A DNA stretch of 46,836 nucleotides. Source: a virus. Position numbers and translations under genes: made by a program. This document shows, piece by piece, positions 13,056 through 21,856 of this stretch. The notes under the pieces are model-generated. The model was not told where the DNA came from. It searched no databases and saw only the letters and a program-made list of their open reading frames with translations. How positions within the stretch are numbered: the first letter of the stretch is position 1; each line of letters opens with the position of its first letter. The DNA lies in IMG/VR virus record IMGVR_UViG_3300044946_000051, positions 1 through 46,836 of that record. One strand, written 5' to 3'.

Positions 13056-13424
13056 ATGGGACGCCGGAGAATGTTTACGGAGCGCACGAGGCTAGTGGTT
13101 TATATGGAGACGGCGGACTTACAGCGGATAACGGAGACGGCACGGGAAGCGGGAAAGACAGTTGTGGAATGGGCCAGAGAGGTATTGCTTGAGATTGGTG
13201 AACCAAAAGCGGTGCGGGAGCCTGAGCCAGTACGTGTGGCACGACGGCGGCCTAATGTGCTTGAGCGATTACCAGTCCTTGCGGACGCAGGTAGTGCAGC
13301 GAGTGCCGAGGAAGATGTTCGTGTTTCTGAAGGCCGGGGCGCTTCTGAAAGAACTTGCAAGCACGGAACTCCAAAAGGCTGGCGGTGCTGGCAATGCGGC
13401 GGGATGGCGATAATCGAGGGCTAA
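13056..13424 (+). CDS. Ribbon-helix-helix-like protein with C-terminal Cys/His knuckle
   Basis: A 122-residue product. The N-terminal TRLVVYMETADLQRITETAREAGKTVVEWAREVLLE is a strand followed by two helices, as in small ribbon-helix-helix DNA-binding proteins. A linker leads to CKHGTPKGWRCWQCGG, a four-ligand zinc knuckle. It is the first gene of the packaging operon and may regulate it. The start follows GAGGTGG closely, but the message may also be leaderless. Confidence 0.6.
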   Translation: MGRRRMFTERTRLVVYMETADLQRITETAREAGKTVVEWAREVLLEIGEPKAVREPEPVRVARRRPNVLERLPVLADAGSAASAEEDVRVSEGRGASERTCKHGTPKGWRCWQCGGMAIIEG

Positions 13425-13425
13425 A

Positions 13426-13599
13426 ATGTACGAGCACAGTTGGGGTGAGGTAGTAAGGGTTTTTGCTTTCACGTTCGTTTTCTTCTGGCTTTGGGATAAG
13501 ATCGACGGCGCGAGCCGCTGGGAACGGAAGCAACGCGAGATTCACAGGCAGGCCCTCAAAGAAGGCTGGCGCAAGTGGGCTTCTACACCGGAGAACTAG
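13426..13599 (+). CDS. Small single-pass membrane protein (57 aa)
   Basis: ATG 13426 directly follows the previous stop; the product has a transmembrane stretch (VVRVFAFTFVFFWLW) and then a basic helical tail (RWERKQREIHRQALKEGWRKW). It overlaps the large-terminase start by 25 bases. Role unknown. Confidence 0.5.
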   Translation: MYEHSWGEVVRVFAFTFVFFWLWDKIDGASRWERKQREIHRQALKEGWRKWASTPEN

Positions 13600-15062
13600 A
13601 ACTCAAGGACGCCATCGCGGGCCTTGAAAGGCTGCCTAAAGCCAAGGAATTCGTAACGAGCAATTACTTCGCCGTGGCCTTCGTCGGCGGTGAAGGGGCC
13701 AGCAAATCCGTCTCCCTCTGTACTTCCTGCATCTGCAACGCAGTGATTGAGCCCAACGGTTTTTCCCTACTTGGTCGTCTCAACATGCCAGCTCTCGAAT
13801 CCACCACCATGAAAACGTTCCTGGAACTGGTTCCAGCCGACATGGGGGACTGGGCCGAGGCCAAAAAGACCTGGACGTTCAGTAACGGCCATCAAGTCAT
13901 CTTCCGTCATCTCGATATTTCCGACCCGAAAGTCACTGGCCACATTCGCAGCTTAAATTTGAGTTTTGCCGGGGTAGATGAAGCCTCGGAAATCCCGGAA
14001 GAAGTGTTTTTGATGCTCACTGGACGCCTGAGACGGAAGAACGTTTCTCGCAGGCTCTACCGCAGCGCCTCGAACCCTGCCGGCCACGACTACCAATGGC
14101 GCTATTTCTTCGACCCCGACCGCTCCGCCGAGATGAAGGGCATGAATCTTGGCATCGGGGCCACTTCAATGGAGAATGTCTTTCTGCCGGAGGAGTACCA
14201 CATCCGCAGAAAGTGCCTCTACCCCCCGGACTGGTATGACCGCTTTGTCAATGGCTCGTTCACCGATTTCACCGACCTGATTTACAAGGGATTTGGCGAC
14301 ATCACGCACGTCTGGGACGACGGCAGAGACTGGGAAGTGTTCGCGGGGCATCAAAGACCGCCTGTCGAGTGGCCTGTTTTTGTTGGAACAGACGTTGGCG
14401 GCGGCGAGGAAGGCGATCCTTGGGCTATTCCGATTGCTTCTTTGGCTCCAGACGGCAATCTCTACCAGTTTGCCGAGATTTACGGCTCGGAACTCCGAAT
14501 CAAGCCCATTGCCGAGCAATTCCACGAAAAAATGGAAGGGCGCACGCTCGAAGGCATGGCCTATGACTATGCCCAAAGGGCCGCAGCGATTGAACTCGAA
14601 GATTATGGTATTTCCGGCCAAGCCGCCATCAAGGACGTGAAACCAGGTCTCTTCAAAGTCGCCCAGTACATGCACATTGACCCGCGCCTGAAACACCCGT
14701 TCACCGGAAAAGAAGGCTCTCCGCGCTATTTCGTCGCTAAATCCTGCGTCAACACCATCCGGGAACTTACCACTTACAAATGGGCCAAGGACAAATCAGG
14801 CAACCCAAAAAACGAGCCGAGCCACGCCAATTCCCACTGTCCTGACGGCATTCGCTACTTGATTCACACGTTCAGGCCGCTGCCATCGGAACTCGCAGTG
14901 CCGAAAAAGTGGGAGAATCCGAAGCTCGACATCGCTTCACGCCTCTACTGGCAGCGCGCGGAAGAGCACAAAGAGAAAGAGCCTTTGCGCCGCCACGGAT
15001 TTTCCACTTTCAAAATCAAGGATTTGAGAGTACAACACAGAAGGGAGATACCGCCGCAATGA
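13575..15062 (+). CDS. terL: Terminase large subunit
   Basis: A 495-residue packaging motor from GTG 13575. The ATPase domain has a Walker-A-like VGGEGASKS (37-45, with Ala in place of the usual Gly) and Walker B LSFAGVDEAS (DE at 135-136). The RNase-H-fold nuclease shows the metal-binding acids in VGTDVGG (D273), AYDYAQ (D331) and HCPDGIRY (D424). It cuts concatemers and drives DNA into the procapsid through the portal encoded downstream. Absence of an obvious cos signature and the circular permutation fit headful packaging, but that is inference. Confidence 0.92.
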   Translation: MGFYTGELELKDAIAGLERLPKAKEFVTSNYFAVAFVGGEGASKSVSLCTSCICNAVIEPNGFSLLGRLNMPALESTTMKTFLELVPADMGDWAEAKKTWTFSNGHQVIFRHLDISDPKVTGHIRSLNLSFAGVDEASEIPEEVFLMLTGRLRRKNVSRRLYRSASNPAGHDYQWRYFFDPDRSAEMKGMNLGIGATSMENVFLPEEYHIRRKCLYPPDWYDRFVNGSFTDFTDLIYKGFGDITHVWDDGRDWEVFAGHQRPPVEWPVFVGTDVGGGEEGDPWAIPIASLAPDGNLYQFAEIYGSELRIKPIAEQFHEKMEGRTLEGMAYDYAQRAAAIELEDYGISGQAAIKDVKPGLFKVAQYMHIDPRLKHPFTGKEGSPRYFVAKSCVNTIRELTTYKWAKDKSGNPKNEPSHANSHCPDGIRYLIHTFRPLPSELAVPKKWENPKLDIASRLYWQRAEEHKEKEPLRRHGFSTFKIKDLRVQHRREIPPQ

Positions 15063-15373
15063 ACGTTCCCGTGCCTCCAACACCCGATGAACTCGTAGAG
15101 GTTTTATTCGCGGAAGTCCTAATCCCACCTGAAGGCTATGAATACCACGGAAACAACGGCCAGTTGCTTTTCCCAGTTTACGGCCAGGACCGCTGGCGCT
15201 TGCTCCTGCACAAGAAAGACACCGACTTCATCGACCCAGCGAATTTTGCTCCGGTTTTCCTCGAAGGGCAATTCATTCTCAAGTTGACCAAAGCCCTTCA
15301 CGCCATGCAGCGCGAACTGAATCAGGCGGTGAGCGACGACATCCCGGAGCCGGTGAGCCGTGCCCTTAACTGA
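15059..15373 (+). CDS. Hypothetical 104-aa protein
   Basis: ATG 15059 is coupled by ATGA to the terminase stop. The acidic product (PPTPDELVEVLFAEVLIPPEGYEY...) has a C-terminal amphipathic helix (ILKLTKALHAMQRELNQAV). No family recognised. It lies between terminase and portal. Confidence 0.6.
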   Translation: MNVPVPPTPDELVEVLFAEVLIPPEGYEYHGNNGQLLFPVYGQDRWRLLLHKKDTDFIDPANFAPVFLEGQFILKLTKALHAMQRELNQAVSDDIPEPVSRALN

Positions 15374-15512
15374 CAAGGGCAATAAAATCATGGCCGCGAT
15401 GAAGCGGCAGTACGGGAAAAGGGCGGAACAGGTTTTCTACGCATCACGCAACAAGGGAACCATTAGCGGCGTGGACAAGGCCAGAGCAAAACGTGAGCAG
15501 AAGCGATCTTAA
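15360..15512 (+). CDS. Conserved small phage protein (VFYASRNKGTI family)
   Basis: GTG 15360 gives 50 residues, PLTDKGNKIMAAMKRQYG then EQVFYASRNKGTISGVD and a basic end. This compact motif recurs in many phage head modules without a known function. An ATG at 15390 would drop the conserved first ten residues, so I prefer the GTG. Confidence 0.6.
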   Translation: MPLTDKGNKIMAAMKRQYGKRAEQVFYASRNKGTISGVDKARAKREQKRS

Positions 15513-16152
15513 AATCATCGACGGCGGATTCCCGGTCTATGGACCGGACCAACTACGAAAAATCAACGCTATGCGCATGGCTTTCTCCGCTCCCGACAGC
15601 CTCGCTCCGGTCGTCAACACAAAGGGCGAAGCTCTTTTTACCACCGCCGAGGACATGAACGACGAACCAGCCTCCTGCTATAACTGCCAGTTCTACAACG
15701 AAAAGGCCGAGCGCTGTGCGCTTATGGGTCCAAGGAAAGTCATAAAGAAATTCATATGGCCGAAAGAAGCGACCGCCGATGCCAAGCAGATTGAGTACTG
15801 GCCATGCTGCTCGATGCAATTCTACGGCGAACCAAACAAAGGCGAACCCGTCTACCGCGTGTTTGCCAACGACCCCGACTATATGGGACTCATCTGGATA
15901 AACGCTCCGAAGCCAGGTCAGAAATACGGGGGAGCAAACTGCGGAGGCGTGAACGGCGGAGACGATTGCGACCACTACCAAGTGGACGGCGACAAGCCGA
16001 AGTGGGAATCTGCTACCGGGTTTTGCCGCGCTTTACAGACCGAAGTGGCGGCAGGAGACGTGTGTTGCCAGTGGCGCGATGATGATACGCTCCAATGGCA
16101 GGATGCGCAGAGGCTTTTAGGGGAGTTGAGCGATGCAGACCGACCTAAGTAA
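15493..16152 (+). CDS. Cys-rich hypothetical protein of the head module
   Basis: A 219-residue product from GTG 15493. About twelve cysteines occur, in CYNCQFY, RCALMG, WPCCSMQ, ANCGG, DDCDHY, GFCRAL and DVCCQW, suggesting multiple metal sites. It lies between the terminase and portal and overlaps the next gene. I do not recognise a family and cannot say whether it enters the virion. Confidence 0.6.
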   Translation: MSRSDLKIIDGGFPVYGPDQLRKINAMRMAFSAPDSLAPVVNTKGEALFTTAEDMNDEPASCYNCQFYNEKAERCALMGPRKVIKKFIWPKEATADAKQIEYWPCCSMQFYGEPNKGEPVYRVFANDPDYMGLIWINAPKPGQKYGGANCGGVNGGDDCDHYQVDGDKPKWESATGFCRALQTEVAAGDVCCQWRDDDTLQWQDAQRLLGELSDADRPK

Positions 16153-16285
16153 TATGGGCTCGCTAATGAAGCCGATGGTCATGGCCGCGATGAAGTTGGC
16201 CGAAAAAGGCAAGACGCCCGACAAGAAAAAGGCTAAAGTCGAGGCCAAGATGAAAATGAAGGTCAAAGTGAAACATGGTGGATGA
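16133..16285 (+). CDS. Lys/Met-rich 50-aa protein
   Basis: ATG 16133 (GGGGAG upstream) to TGA 16285. After a Met-rich helix (MGSLMKPMVMAAMKLAEKG) the tail alternates Lys with hydrophobic residues (KVEAKMKMKVKVKHGG). It overlaps both neighbours. Possibly a basic, nucleic-acid-associated peptide. Confidence 0.5.
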   Translation: MQTDLSNMGSLMKPMVMAAMKLAEKGKTPDKKKAKVEAKMKMKVKVKHGG

Positions 16286-16496
16286 AACCAGAACGGCGCT
16301 CGAGGCGCAAATCGCCCAGGAAGCAAAGGAGTTGAAAGAGGCTCCGGTAATCAAACCAATTGTCGGCCAGGTGATGCGCTGCCATATTTGCGGACAATGT
16401 TTTTCCAGAAACGATTTGAAGCCGTTCGACACGCATGTTCCACATGGGACACCGAGACTTGCTTGCCCGCGCTGCCACCCTGAAAGGACACGATGA
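16275..16496 (+). CDS. Zinc-ribbon small protein
   Basis: A 73-residue protein with CHICGQCF and a later CPRCH, plus His in between, forming a C2H2/C4 ribbon. An N-terminal Glu/Ala helix precedes it. Function unknown. Confidence 0.6.
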   Translation: MVDETRTALEAQIAQEAKELKEAPVIKPIVGQVMRCHICGQCFSRNDLKPFDTHVPHGTPRLACPRCHPERTR

Positions 16497-16535
16497 GCGA
16501 AAAAGATTGGGACAATTACGAAAAGGAGGAACTCC

Positions 16536-16811
16536 TTGGAGTCGCACCTAGTTTGCTATATCTCAAGCGGACTTTTGGCACTTCTGTTGGCAATCCAGCA
16601 GTATCAGCACAACCGGACAAACAGGGGGCTGATCGACAAGATACTCGAAAGCCGGGGCCTGACAAGCCTGCCTGACGAGCACCCGCTAGTGGAAACGGTG
16701 AAGAGCCTGACGAAAAGTACTAATGAGCCGCTGACGGAGAAACGGAAAGCAGAGATGCTTCAGCGCGTCCGTTTCAACATCCCGAACATGCCGATTCTGA
16801 AAGGTAAGTAA
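16536..16811 (+). CDS. Small membrane-anchored protein upstream of portal
   Basis: TTG 16536 is preceded by a perfect AAGGAGG at seven bases, which decides the start. The 91-residue product has an N-terminal transmembrane helix (LVCYISSGLLALLLAI) and a charged helical rest ending NMPILKGK. The stop overlaps the portal ATG. An alternative frame from 16493 (60 codons) looks less protein-like after its first 15 residues. Confidence 0.6.
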   Translation: MESHLVCYISSGLLALLLAIQQYQHNRTNRGLIDKILESRGLTSLPDEHPLVETVKSLTKSTNEPLTEKRKAEMLQRVRFNIPNMPILKGK

Positions 16812-19234
16812 TGGCCGGAACAGTCAGCGGAATCATGCAGAAAGTCACTTCGCTCTTTAAGGGCGGAAGTGATTCTCTTGTCCGCGACAAGCAGGAAAAG
16901 CAGGATAAGCGCAGTATTGTTCCCAGTTACCCGTGGGACAAGCCCATCGAGGAAAGAATAAAATGGATGCTGGACCAGCGCTACTGGAAGCTCCAGTACG
17001 AGAAACTCCAGCTCCACCGCAAATGGTTCCGCAACCATCTTTTCTTCACCGGCTACCACGATTCTGTTTTATCGGACATCGGGTTTTCCTTCGACAGCAT
17101 CGGCGTGAATTCGGCAGAGTATGGGTTTGCTTCGAACTACTACAGGAGTTATATCCGCTATGGCGCAGCCATGTACGTCCAAACGGCCCCGGAGTTTATT
17201 GCTCAACCCAACTCTCCTGATGCGGAATCTCAGGGCGTTGCGGAGGCGGCTAGGGCTGCACTGGAAATATCCAAGGAAAATATTGGCTATGATGCAATCC
17301 GGGCACGCGAGGCGACTAACCTTCGTCTCTTTGGAAACTCCTTCCGTTACAACTACTATTCCATTGATCCTCGCTACGGATTCGTCACGCAGCCCGTCTA
17401 CGAAGATGTCGAAGTGCAAATCTCAGAAGGCTCTTGGCAATGCCCTATTTGCGGGCTACAGGGAGAAGGTCAGCAAACAGTTTGCCCGGCCTGCGGCCCT
17501 GATGCGCCTGCTCCGCCGATAAATACTCCCCCACAAACAGCGCAAGTCCCGCAGATGAAAGGGAAAGTCGCTTATCCGAAAGGACAGGAAGTCTGCGAAT
17601 GTATCTGGCCATTCGAGATTTACGTGCGTTCATCGGTCAAGAATCTTCGGGAAGCCCCGGAACTCCTGCGTGTGAGGATGGTGGATTCGGTTGCCCTTCA
17701 TGCGAATTTCCCGAAAGCGAAATTCGGCGGAATGCAATCGGCGGGCGAAGGCGTGAACGTCAGCGAGGACATCGGCCTCGTCTACCAAGAGGCCATTCCC
17801 GACTTGCCTTCCGACCCCACGCAATATCCAGGCTGGTATGAACGAGCCGTCGCGCAGCAGAAAAAGACCTTGATTCAGGGCTGGATTCGGCCAAGCCAGT
17901 ATTTCTTTGACGATGAGATGCGGAAACTTTTCCCGGTTGGACTTTACGCCGGGAAAGCCGATGATTGCCTGCTCGAAACCAGAAACGAATCAATGGACGA
18001 CCACTGGACGCATTTCAAGCACATCCACGTGGAAGGGCGATTCTGGGGCGATGGCGACGACGACCTTATTCCTCTTCAGATGCAGTTCGATGAATGCGAC
18101 CGGATGCTCATGCGGCATGTGGATTACAACACCATGCCATTGCTTCTCGCGGACACGCAGAAAATCGATAAGAACAACATCATCCGCGACGGCGGCTACA
18201 TGATTGAGTGCAAGAATCTCGGACAGAGAAACATCGACCAAGCCGTGAAATGGCACCCTGGAGGACAGATTAGCCCGGATGTCTGGAATTGGAAAAACAC
18301 CCGCTTGCAGGATATGCAGTTCCACTCCGGCGTAAGCCCTGCCGCCATCGGCCAGCACGAAGAGGGCATCAACACATTCGGAGGCCAGCAGACAGCGGCG
18401 TCGCAGGCTCAAGGGATGCTCGCTCCCTTGCAGCTCATGTATAAGGAAGAAAACGAACTCTGGGCCATGCAGATGACGAAACTCGATTGCGAGAACTGGC
18501 TCGACGACAGAGTGCAAGCCACGATGGGACAGAACGGCCAGTGGGAATTCAAAATGCTGCGCGGGGAGATGCTGAAGCTCGACGGCATCCGCTGGGTGGC
18601 GCGAATCGTTCCGCTCGACCCGTCGAAGCAGCAAAATCTCGTTCAGGCTATTTCAGCCGGAGCTTTCAATCCGCAGTTGCCGCAAGCGGTGCAAAACAAA
18701 GTCTTGGAGCTTTACCAACTTTCTCCCGATCTCAGCCCGAACGCTCGTGACCAGAAACTTCAGGCAAAAGAAATTCAGCAAGGCAAAGTCGGGCAAAAAA
18801 TACAGGTTCCCCCGACGCCACAGAATCCTCAGGGCGGAACCATGACGCAGTGGCCGGAGCCGATGCTGGCCCGCGACAATGACCCCGTGCATATCCAAGC
18901 GCTTACCGACTGGATGAAATCGGACGATTGGGATACGCAGCCACCGGAAGTTCAGGCCGGAGCGCAGGACCATTTGCATAAGCACCTGATGAACATGCAG
19001 AAAATGGCGCAGATTCAGGGAGCGATTCAAGGGGCGGGACAGGAAGCTGGAGGCCAGCCGCAGAAACCCGGTGAACAGACTTCGCCACAGCAAAGACAGG
19101 CTGCTGGGCAGCATAAAGGCAACGCCATGAAGCCACATCAGCCACAGCCGTCAGGGGGCAATGGGTCGCATATCGGCCCACGCGGGCAGTCTCATTCCGC
19201 GCAGCAAAGACGGAGAAACGGCAGGAGCGGTTGA
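16811..19234 (+). CDS. Portal protein (P22-type, long)
   Basis: An 807-residue portal. The N-terminus has the helical RIKWMLDQRYWKLQYEKLQLHRKWFRNHLFFTGYH; mid-protein HWTHFKHIHVEGRFWGDGDDDLIPLQMQFDECDRMLMRHVDYNTMP and GVSPAAIGQHEEG...FGGQQTAASQAQGMLAP are typical of large P22-like portals. Residues 211-228 insert a four-Cys zinc ribbon (CPIC...CPAC). The last 110 residues are Gln/Gly/Pro-rich. It forms the dodecameric ring through which DNA is packaged and ejected. Length and family point to a short-tailed phage. Confidence 0.88.
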   Translation: MAGTVSGIMQKVTSLFKGGSDSLVRDKQEKQDKRSIVPSYPWDKPIEERIKWMLDQRYWKLQYEKLQLHRKWFRNHLFFTGYHDSVLSDIGFSFDSIGVNSAEYGFASNYYRSYIRYGAAMYVQTAPEFIAQPNSPDAESQGVAEAARAALEISKENIGYDAIRAREATNLRLFGNSFRYNYYSIDPRYGFVTQPVYEDVEVQISEGSWQCPICGLQGEGQQTVCPACGPDAPAPPINTPPQTAQVPQMKGKVAYPKGQEVCECIWPFEIYVRSSVKNLREAPELLRVRMVDSVALHANFPKAKFGGMQSAGEGVNVSEDIGLVYQEAIPDLPSDPTQYPGWYERAVAQQKKTLIQGWIRPSQYFFDDEMRKLFPVGLYAGKADDCLLETRNESMDDHWTHFKHIHVEGRFWGDGDDDLIPLQMQFDECDRMLMRHVDYNTMPLLLADTQKIDKNNIIRDGGYMIECKNLGQRNIDQAVKWHPGGQISPDVWNWKNTRLQDMQFHSGVSPAAIGQHEEGINTFGGQQTAASQAQGMLAPLQLMYKEENELWAMQMTKLDCENWLDDRVQATMGQNGQWEFKMLRGEMLKLDGIRWVARIVPLDPSKQQNLVQAISAGAFNPQLPQAVQNKVLELYQLSPDLSPNARDQKLQAKEIQQGKVGQKIQVPPTPQNPQGGTMTQWPEPMLARDNDPVHIQALTDWMKSDDWDTQPPEVQAGAQDHLHKHLMNMQKMAQIQGAIQGAGQEAGGQPQKPGEQTSPQQRQAAGQHKGNAMKPHQPQPSGGNGSHIGPRGQSHSAQQRRRNGRSG

Positions 19235-19240
19235 TTTATC

Positions 19241-19269
19241 TTGACACTCTTGAATTTGTAACGTACAAG
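19241..19269 (+). promoter_or_regulatory. Promoter of the scaffold/capsid unit
   Basis: TTGACA at 19241-19246, a 17-base spacer, TACAAG at 19264-19269. ATG 19277 follows after seven bases; AAGGA overlaps the -10 box and could act as a ribosome site only if transcription starts further upstream. ATTTATC before the -35 matches the 13019 promoter. Confidence 0.6.
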
Positions 19270-19276
19270 GAACAGC

Positions 19277-20164
19277 ATGGAAGGTAATCTGACTTTCACC
19301 GAACTGGAGACCGCAGCAACTCAGCAGACCACCGCTACCTCTGCTGAAACGACTGCGGCAACGACCACGGCGGAAACCACCGCAGCGGAAACGAAACCTC
19401 AGTTTACGGAAGCCGACGTAGAGGCGTATAAATCACTGGTGGATATGGGCATCACTCCGCAGAATGCTTCGGAGTTCAAGGCCGCGAAAACGGCCCTTGA
19501 TAACCTGCCTGCCTTGCTCGAAAACAATCCTGACTTGCTCATGGATGAAATCGAGAAGAACAATCCGCAGTTGCACAAACAACTGCTGGAGCGCATGTCC
19601 GACCGCTGGTTTAACCGTCTCCCCGCCGAAGTCCGAAACGGCAGCGCGAACGGCAGTTCGAGCAGAACTGCTGATTCGGCACCCGCACCTGACCCCCGCC
19701 TTACGGCAATCGAGGCCAAGCTGGACAAGTTCATTCAGAAAGAGAATCAGGAAGAGTCGGTTCGCAGGCAAAACGCGGTATCGGAAGGCTATAAGACTTC
19801 CGTGGACGGCCTGCTAAAGAAGCTCCCTGAATCTGTTTCGCAGCGCGATCGGGATTATATCCGGCTGAAAACGAATGAGCTTCTCTGGGCTGACAACTCT
19901 GCCCGTGACCGTATCGCCAAGGGCGTCTATGTGGATGTGCCGACCTACTTCTCGAAGGCATCAAGCCTCGTTACTGCTGAAACCAAAGCCGCATCAACCG
20001 CTGAACACACCCGCCGCTCGACAGTCGAAGCGAACGGGGTGAAGGAGATTCCCGCCGCCGCCGATAACGTAAACGGCAGCGCGTCCTCGAAGCAAGAGGG
20101 CCACGGGCAAGACCCCATTTGGGGCAATATCTCCGATTCAGAACTGAAATCAGCGTACAAATAG
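19277..20164 (+). CDS. Scaffolding protein
   Basis: A 295-residue, mostly helical, acidic protein with a Thr/Ala/Glu-repeat N-terminus, a central helical region (ADVEAYKSLVDMGITPQNASEFKAA), a coiled coil around RLTAIEAKLDKFIQKENQEES, and a C-terminal WGNISDSELKSAYK helix. Position between portal and major capsid plus composition identify it as the internal assembly scaffold. No protease is fused or nearby. Confidence 0.75.
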   Translation: MEGNLTFTELETAATQQTTATSAETTAATTTAETTAAETKPQFTEADVEAYKSLVDMGITPQNASEFKAAKTALDNLPALLENNPDLLMDEIEKNNPQLHKQLLERMSDRWFNRLPAEVRNGSANGSSSRTADSAPAPDPRLTAIEAKLDKFIQKENQEESVRRQNAVSEGYKTSVDGLLKKLPESVSQRDRDYIRLKTNELLWADNSARDRIAKGVYVDVPTYFSKASSLVTAETKAASTAEHTRRSTVEANGVKEIPAAADNVNGSASSKQEGHGQDPIWGNISDSELKSAYK

Positions 20165-20181
20165 CGGCCTAGCAGGTTCCC

Positions 20182-21474
20182 GTGCCACAATTTGATTTGT
20201 CCGCAGCAGACCCGATTTTCAAGGTCGTTTTCAATCCTCGTGTGGAAAAACAGTTCAACACCGCCGCCGTCCTTTGGAACGACGTGTTTGAAGGCGCTGG
20301 CACCATGATCTCGAACCGTGGTCTCGAAATACCAGTGCACATGGCAGGGAACGGCCAACACGCATGGTACGGCGATGGCGGAGCGCTTCCGGCTGGAGAC
20401 TCTCAGCGCGTCAACCGCGCCATCGTGGGATTCTACAGCTACGTCAAACCCATCCAGTTTACCGGCGCGGCGCTTGATGCAGGCGGGGGCGGAGACGCCA
20501 CGAACTACGTCAAGTCCCTGGCATTCAATGTCCGAAACGGCGTCGTGGACGCCATTAAGGAACTGAACTGGTACTCCTTCCTCGACGGCTCGGCTACGCT
20601 CGCCAAGGTTGGCGCTATCGTTACGCTTTCGACGGTAGCCAACACGGTTGTAGACGTAACAGGACTAGGCGATGGCGCACGCTACCTACGCCCTGGCTTG
20701 ACCGTGGACTTCCTGACCGGGACGGTTAACACCATCAAGGGTACGGCGACCATCGTTTCAGTCTCAAACCTTCTTGGCGTGGCAGGCACCACAAACCTGA
20801 CGGCGGCTGGCGGCAACGTCACTATCACCGTAGGCCCGGCTTCTGCGGCTGGTGTTTTGGCCGTGGGCGATGCCATTATTTCTTCGGGTTCCTACAACAA
20901 GGCGATGGCCGGACTCAAGGTCATTATTGATAATGGAACGTTCGCAGCCAACTTCCAGAACATCAACCGGGCAGCCAACCCCCAGTACAACGCTTCCATC
21001 GTGGCGCTTTCCGGGACTCCCGCTCTGACCCGCGATTACCTGCGGCGCGGCATCTGGCAGATTCAGCAAGTGCGTGGCGCGGTGGACCTGAACAAGCTCC
21101 GCATCTGGAGCCACGGCAGCCAGCTCCATGCCTACGTGGACATGGGCTGGACGCTCAAGCAGTTCAACGGCACGGCGATGAAGATGGACCTTGGCTTCAC
21201 AGCCTATGAGTTCGAAGGCATCCCCTGGGTCATCGACACCGATGCTCCCCGCGACACGCTCTACATGCTGAACAAGGACTCGATGCTCAAGGTCACGGCG
21301 CGGAAACTCAGCTTTGACGACCGGACAGGCTCGATTCTGAACCGCGTGCCCACGACCACTGGCGGCTACAACGATGCATTCGTGGCCTACCTGGAATTTC
21401 GTGGGAACCTTGGTGCCTACTTCCCGAACGCCAACACCGCCATCACGGGGCTTGGAATCCCGGCTGGGTACTAA
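20182..21474 (+). CDS. Major capsid protein
   Basis: A 430-residue HK97-fold-type coat protein from GTG 20182. The N-arm is PQFDLSAADPIFKVVFNPRVEKQFN; an E-loop-like region holds HMAGNGQHAWYGDGGALP; later blocks DYLRRGIWQIQQVRG and GFTAYEFEGIPWVIDTDAPRDTLYMLN are typical of the A-domain and C-terminal strands. Residues about 150-240 are a Val/Thr/Gly-rich beta insert (VVDVTGLGDGARYLRPGLTV...), likely a surface-exposed domain. It is preceded by scaffold, as in P22-like systems. Confidence 0.88.
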   Translation: MPQFDLSAADPIFKVVFNPRVEKQFNTAAVLWNDVFEGAGTMISNRGLEIPVHMAGNGQHAWYGDGGALPAGDSQRVNRAIVGFYSYVKPIQFTGAALDAGGGGDATNYVKSLAFNVRNGVVDAIKELNWYSFLDGSATLAKVGAIVTLSTVANTVVDVTGLGDGARYLRPGLTVDFLTGTVNTIKGTATIVSVSNLLGVAGTTNLTAAGGNVTITVGPASAAGVLAVGDAIISSGSYNKAMAGLKVIIDNGTFAANFQNINRAANPQYNASIVALSGTPALTRDYLRRGIWQIQQVRGAVDLNKLRIWSHGSQLHAYVDMGWTLKQFNGTAMKMDLGFTAYEFEGIPWVIDTDAPRDTLYMLNKDSMLKVTARKLSFDDRTGSILNRVPTTTGGYNDAFVAYLEFRGNLGAYFPNANTAITGLGIPAGY

Positions 21475-21477
21475 AAA

Positions 21478-21660
21478 ATGGCGAAGTGCGACAAAAACAT
21501 TTACGGTCGAGACCCGGACGGCGGAGCGAAGGACGCAGCAGCCGAAGCGCTCCGCCGCATGGGTTCACTCAGCGTCACGGACAAAGCCGCGAAGTCCGAT
21601 GGGTCTGACACGTCCGATTCGAGTGACATCACCGGAGATTTAGGCTCTGCGAAGCCTTAA
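21478..21660 (+). CDS. Small hypothetical head-module protein
   Basis: A 60-residue acidic, Ser/Asp-rich protein (SDGSDTSDSSDITGD near the end) starting three bases after the capsid gene. It is probably disordered. No family recognised. Confidence 0.55.
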   Translation: MAKCDKNIYGRDPDGGAKDAAAEALRRMGSLSVTDKAAKSDGSDTSDSSDITGDLGSAKP

Positions 21661-21673
21661 AGGAGAAACGGCA

Positions 21674-21856
21674 ATGGCAAAAGTGAACACCAGCGGCAGC
21701 GGCACTTCGATTCTGGGGCAGGTTCCTGAGCTTGGCGGACAGGCCAGTAAAGCCTTAAAGCAGGCGATGGGCGATCTGGATGACAGCTTCAGCAACAAAA
21801 TCAACGGCGACCTGAAGTCCGAAGATGTGGAGTACGACCCGGAGGAAGGAAAGTAA
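21674..21856 (+). CDS. Small acidic hypothetical protein
   Basis: A 60-residue product with AAAGGAG upstream. After a Ser/Gly lead, ELGGQASKALKQAMGDLDDSFSNKI is helical and the tail is acidic (SEDVEYDPEEG). It abuts the next gene with no gap. Function unknown; possibly a minor head component. Confidence 0.55.
   Translation: MAKVNTSGSGTSILGQVPELGGQASKALKQAMGDLDDSFSNKINGDLKSEDVEYDPEEGK

Noticed and set aside
16493-16675. 60-codon frame starting at ATGA before the TTG-started membrane protein
   Set aside because: It overlaps a better gene (16536, perfect AAGGAGG) and becomes unlike protein after its first residues.
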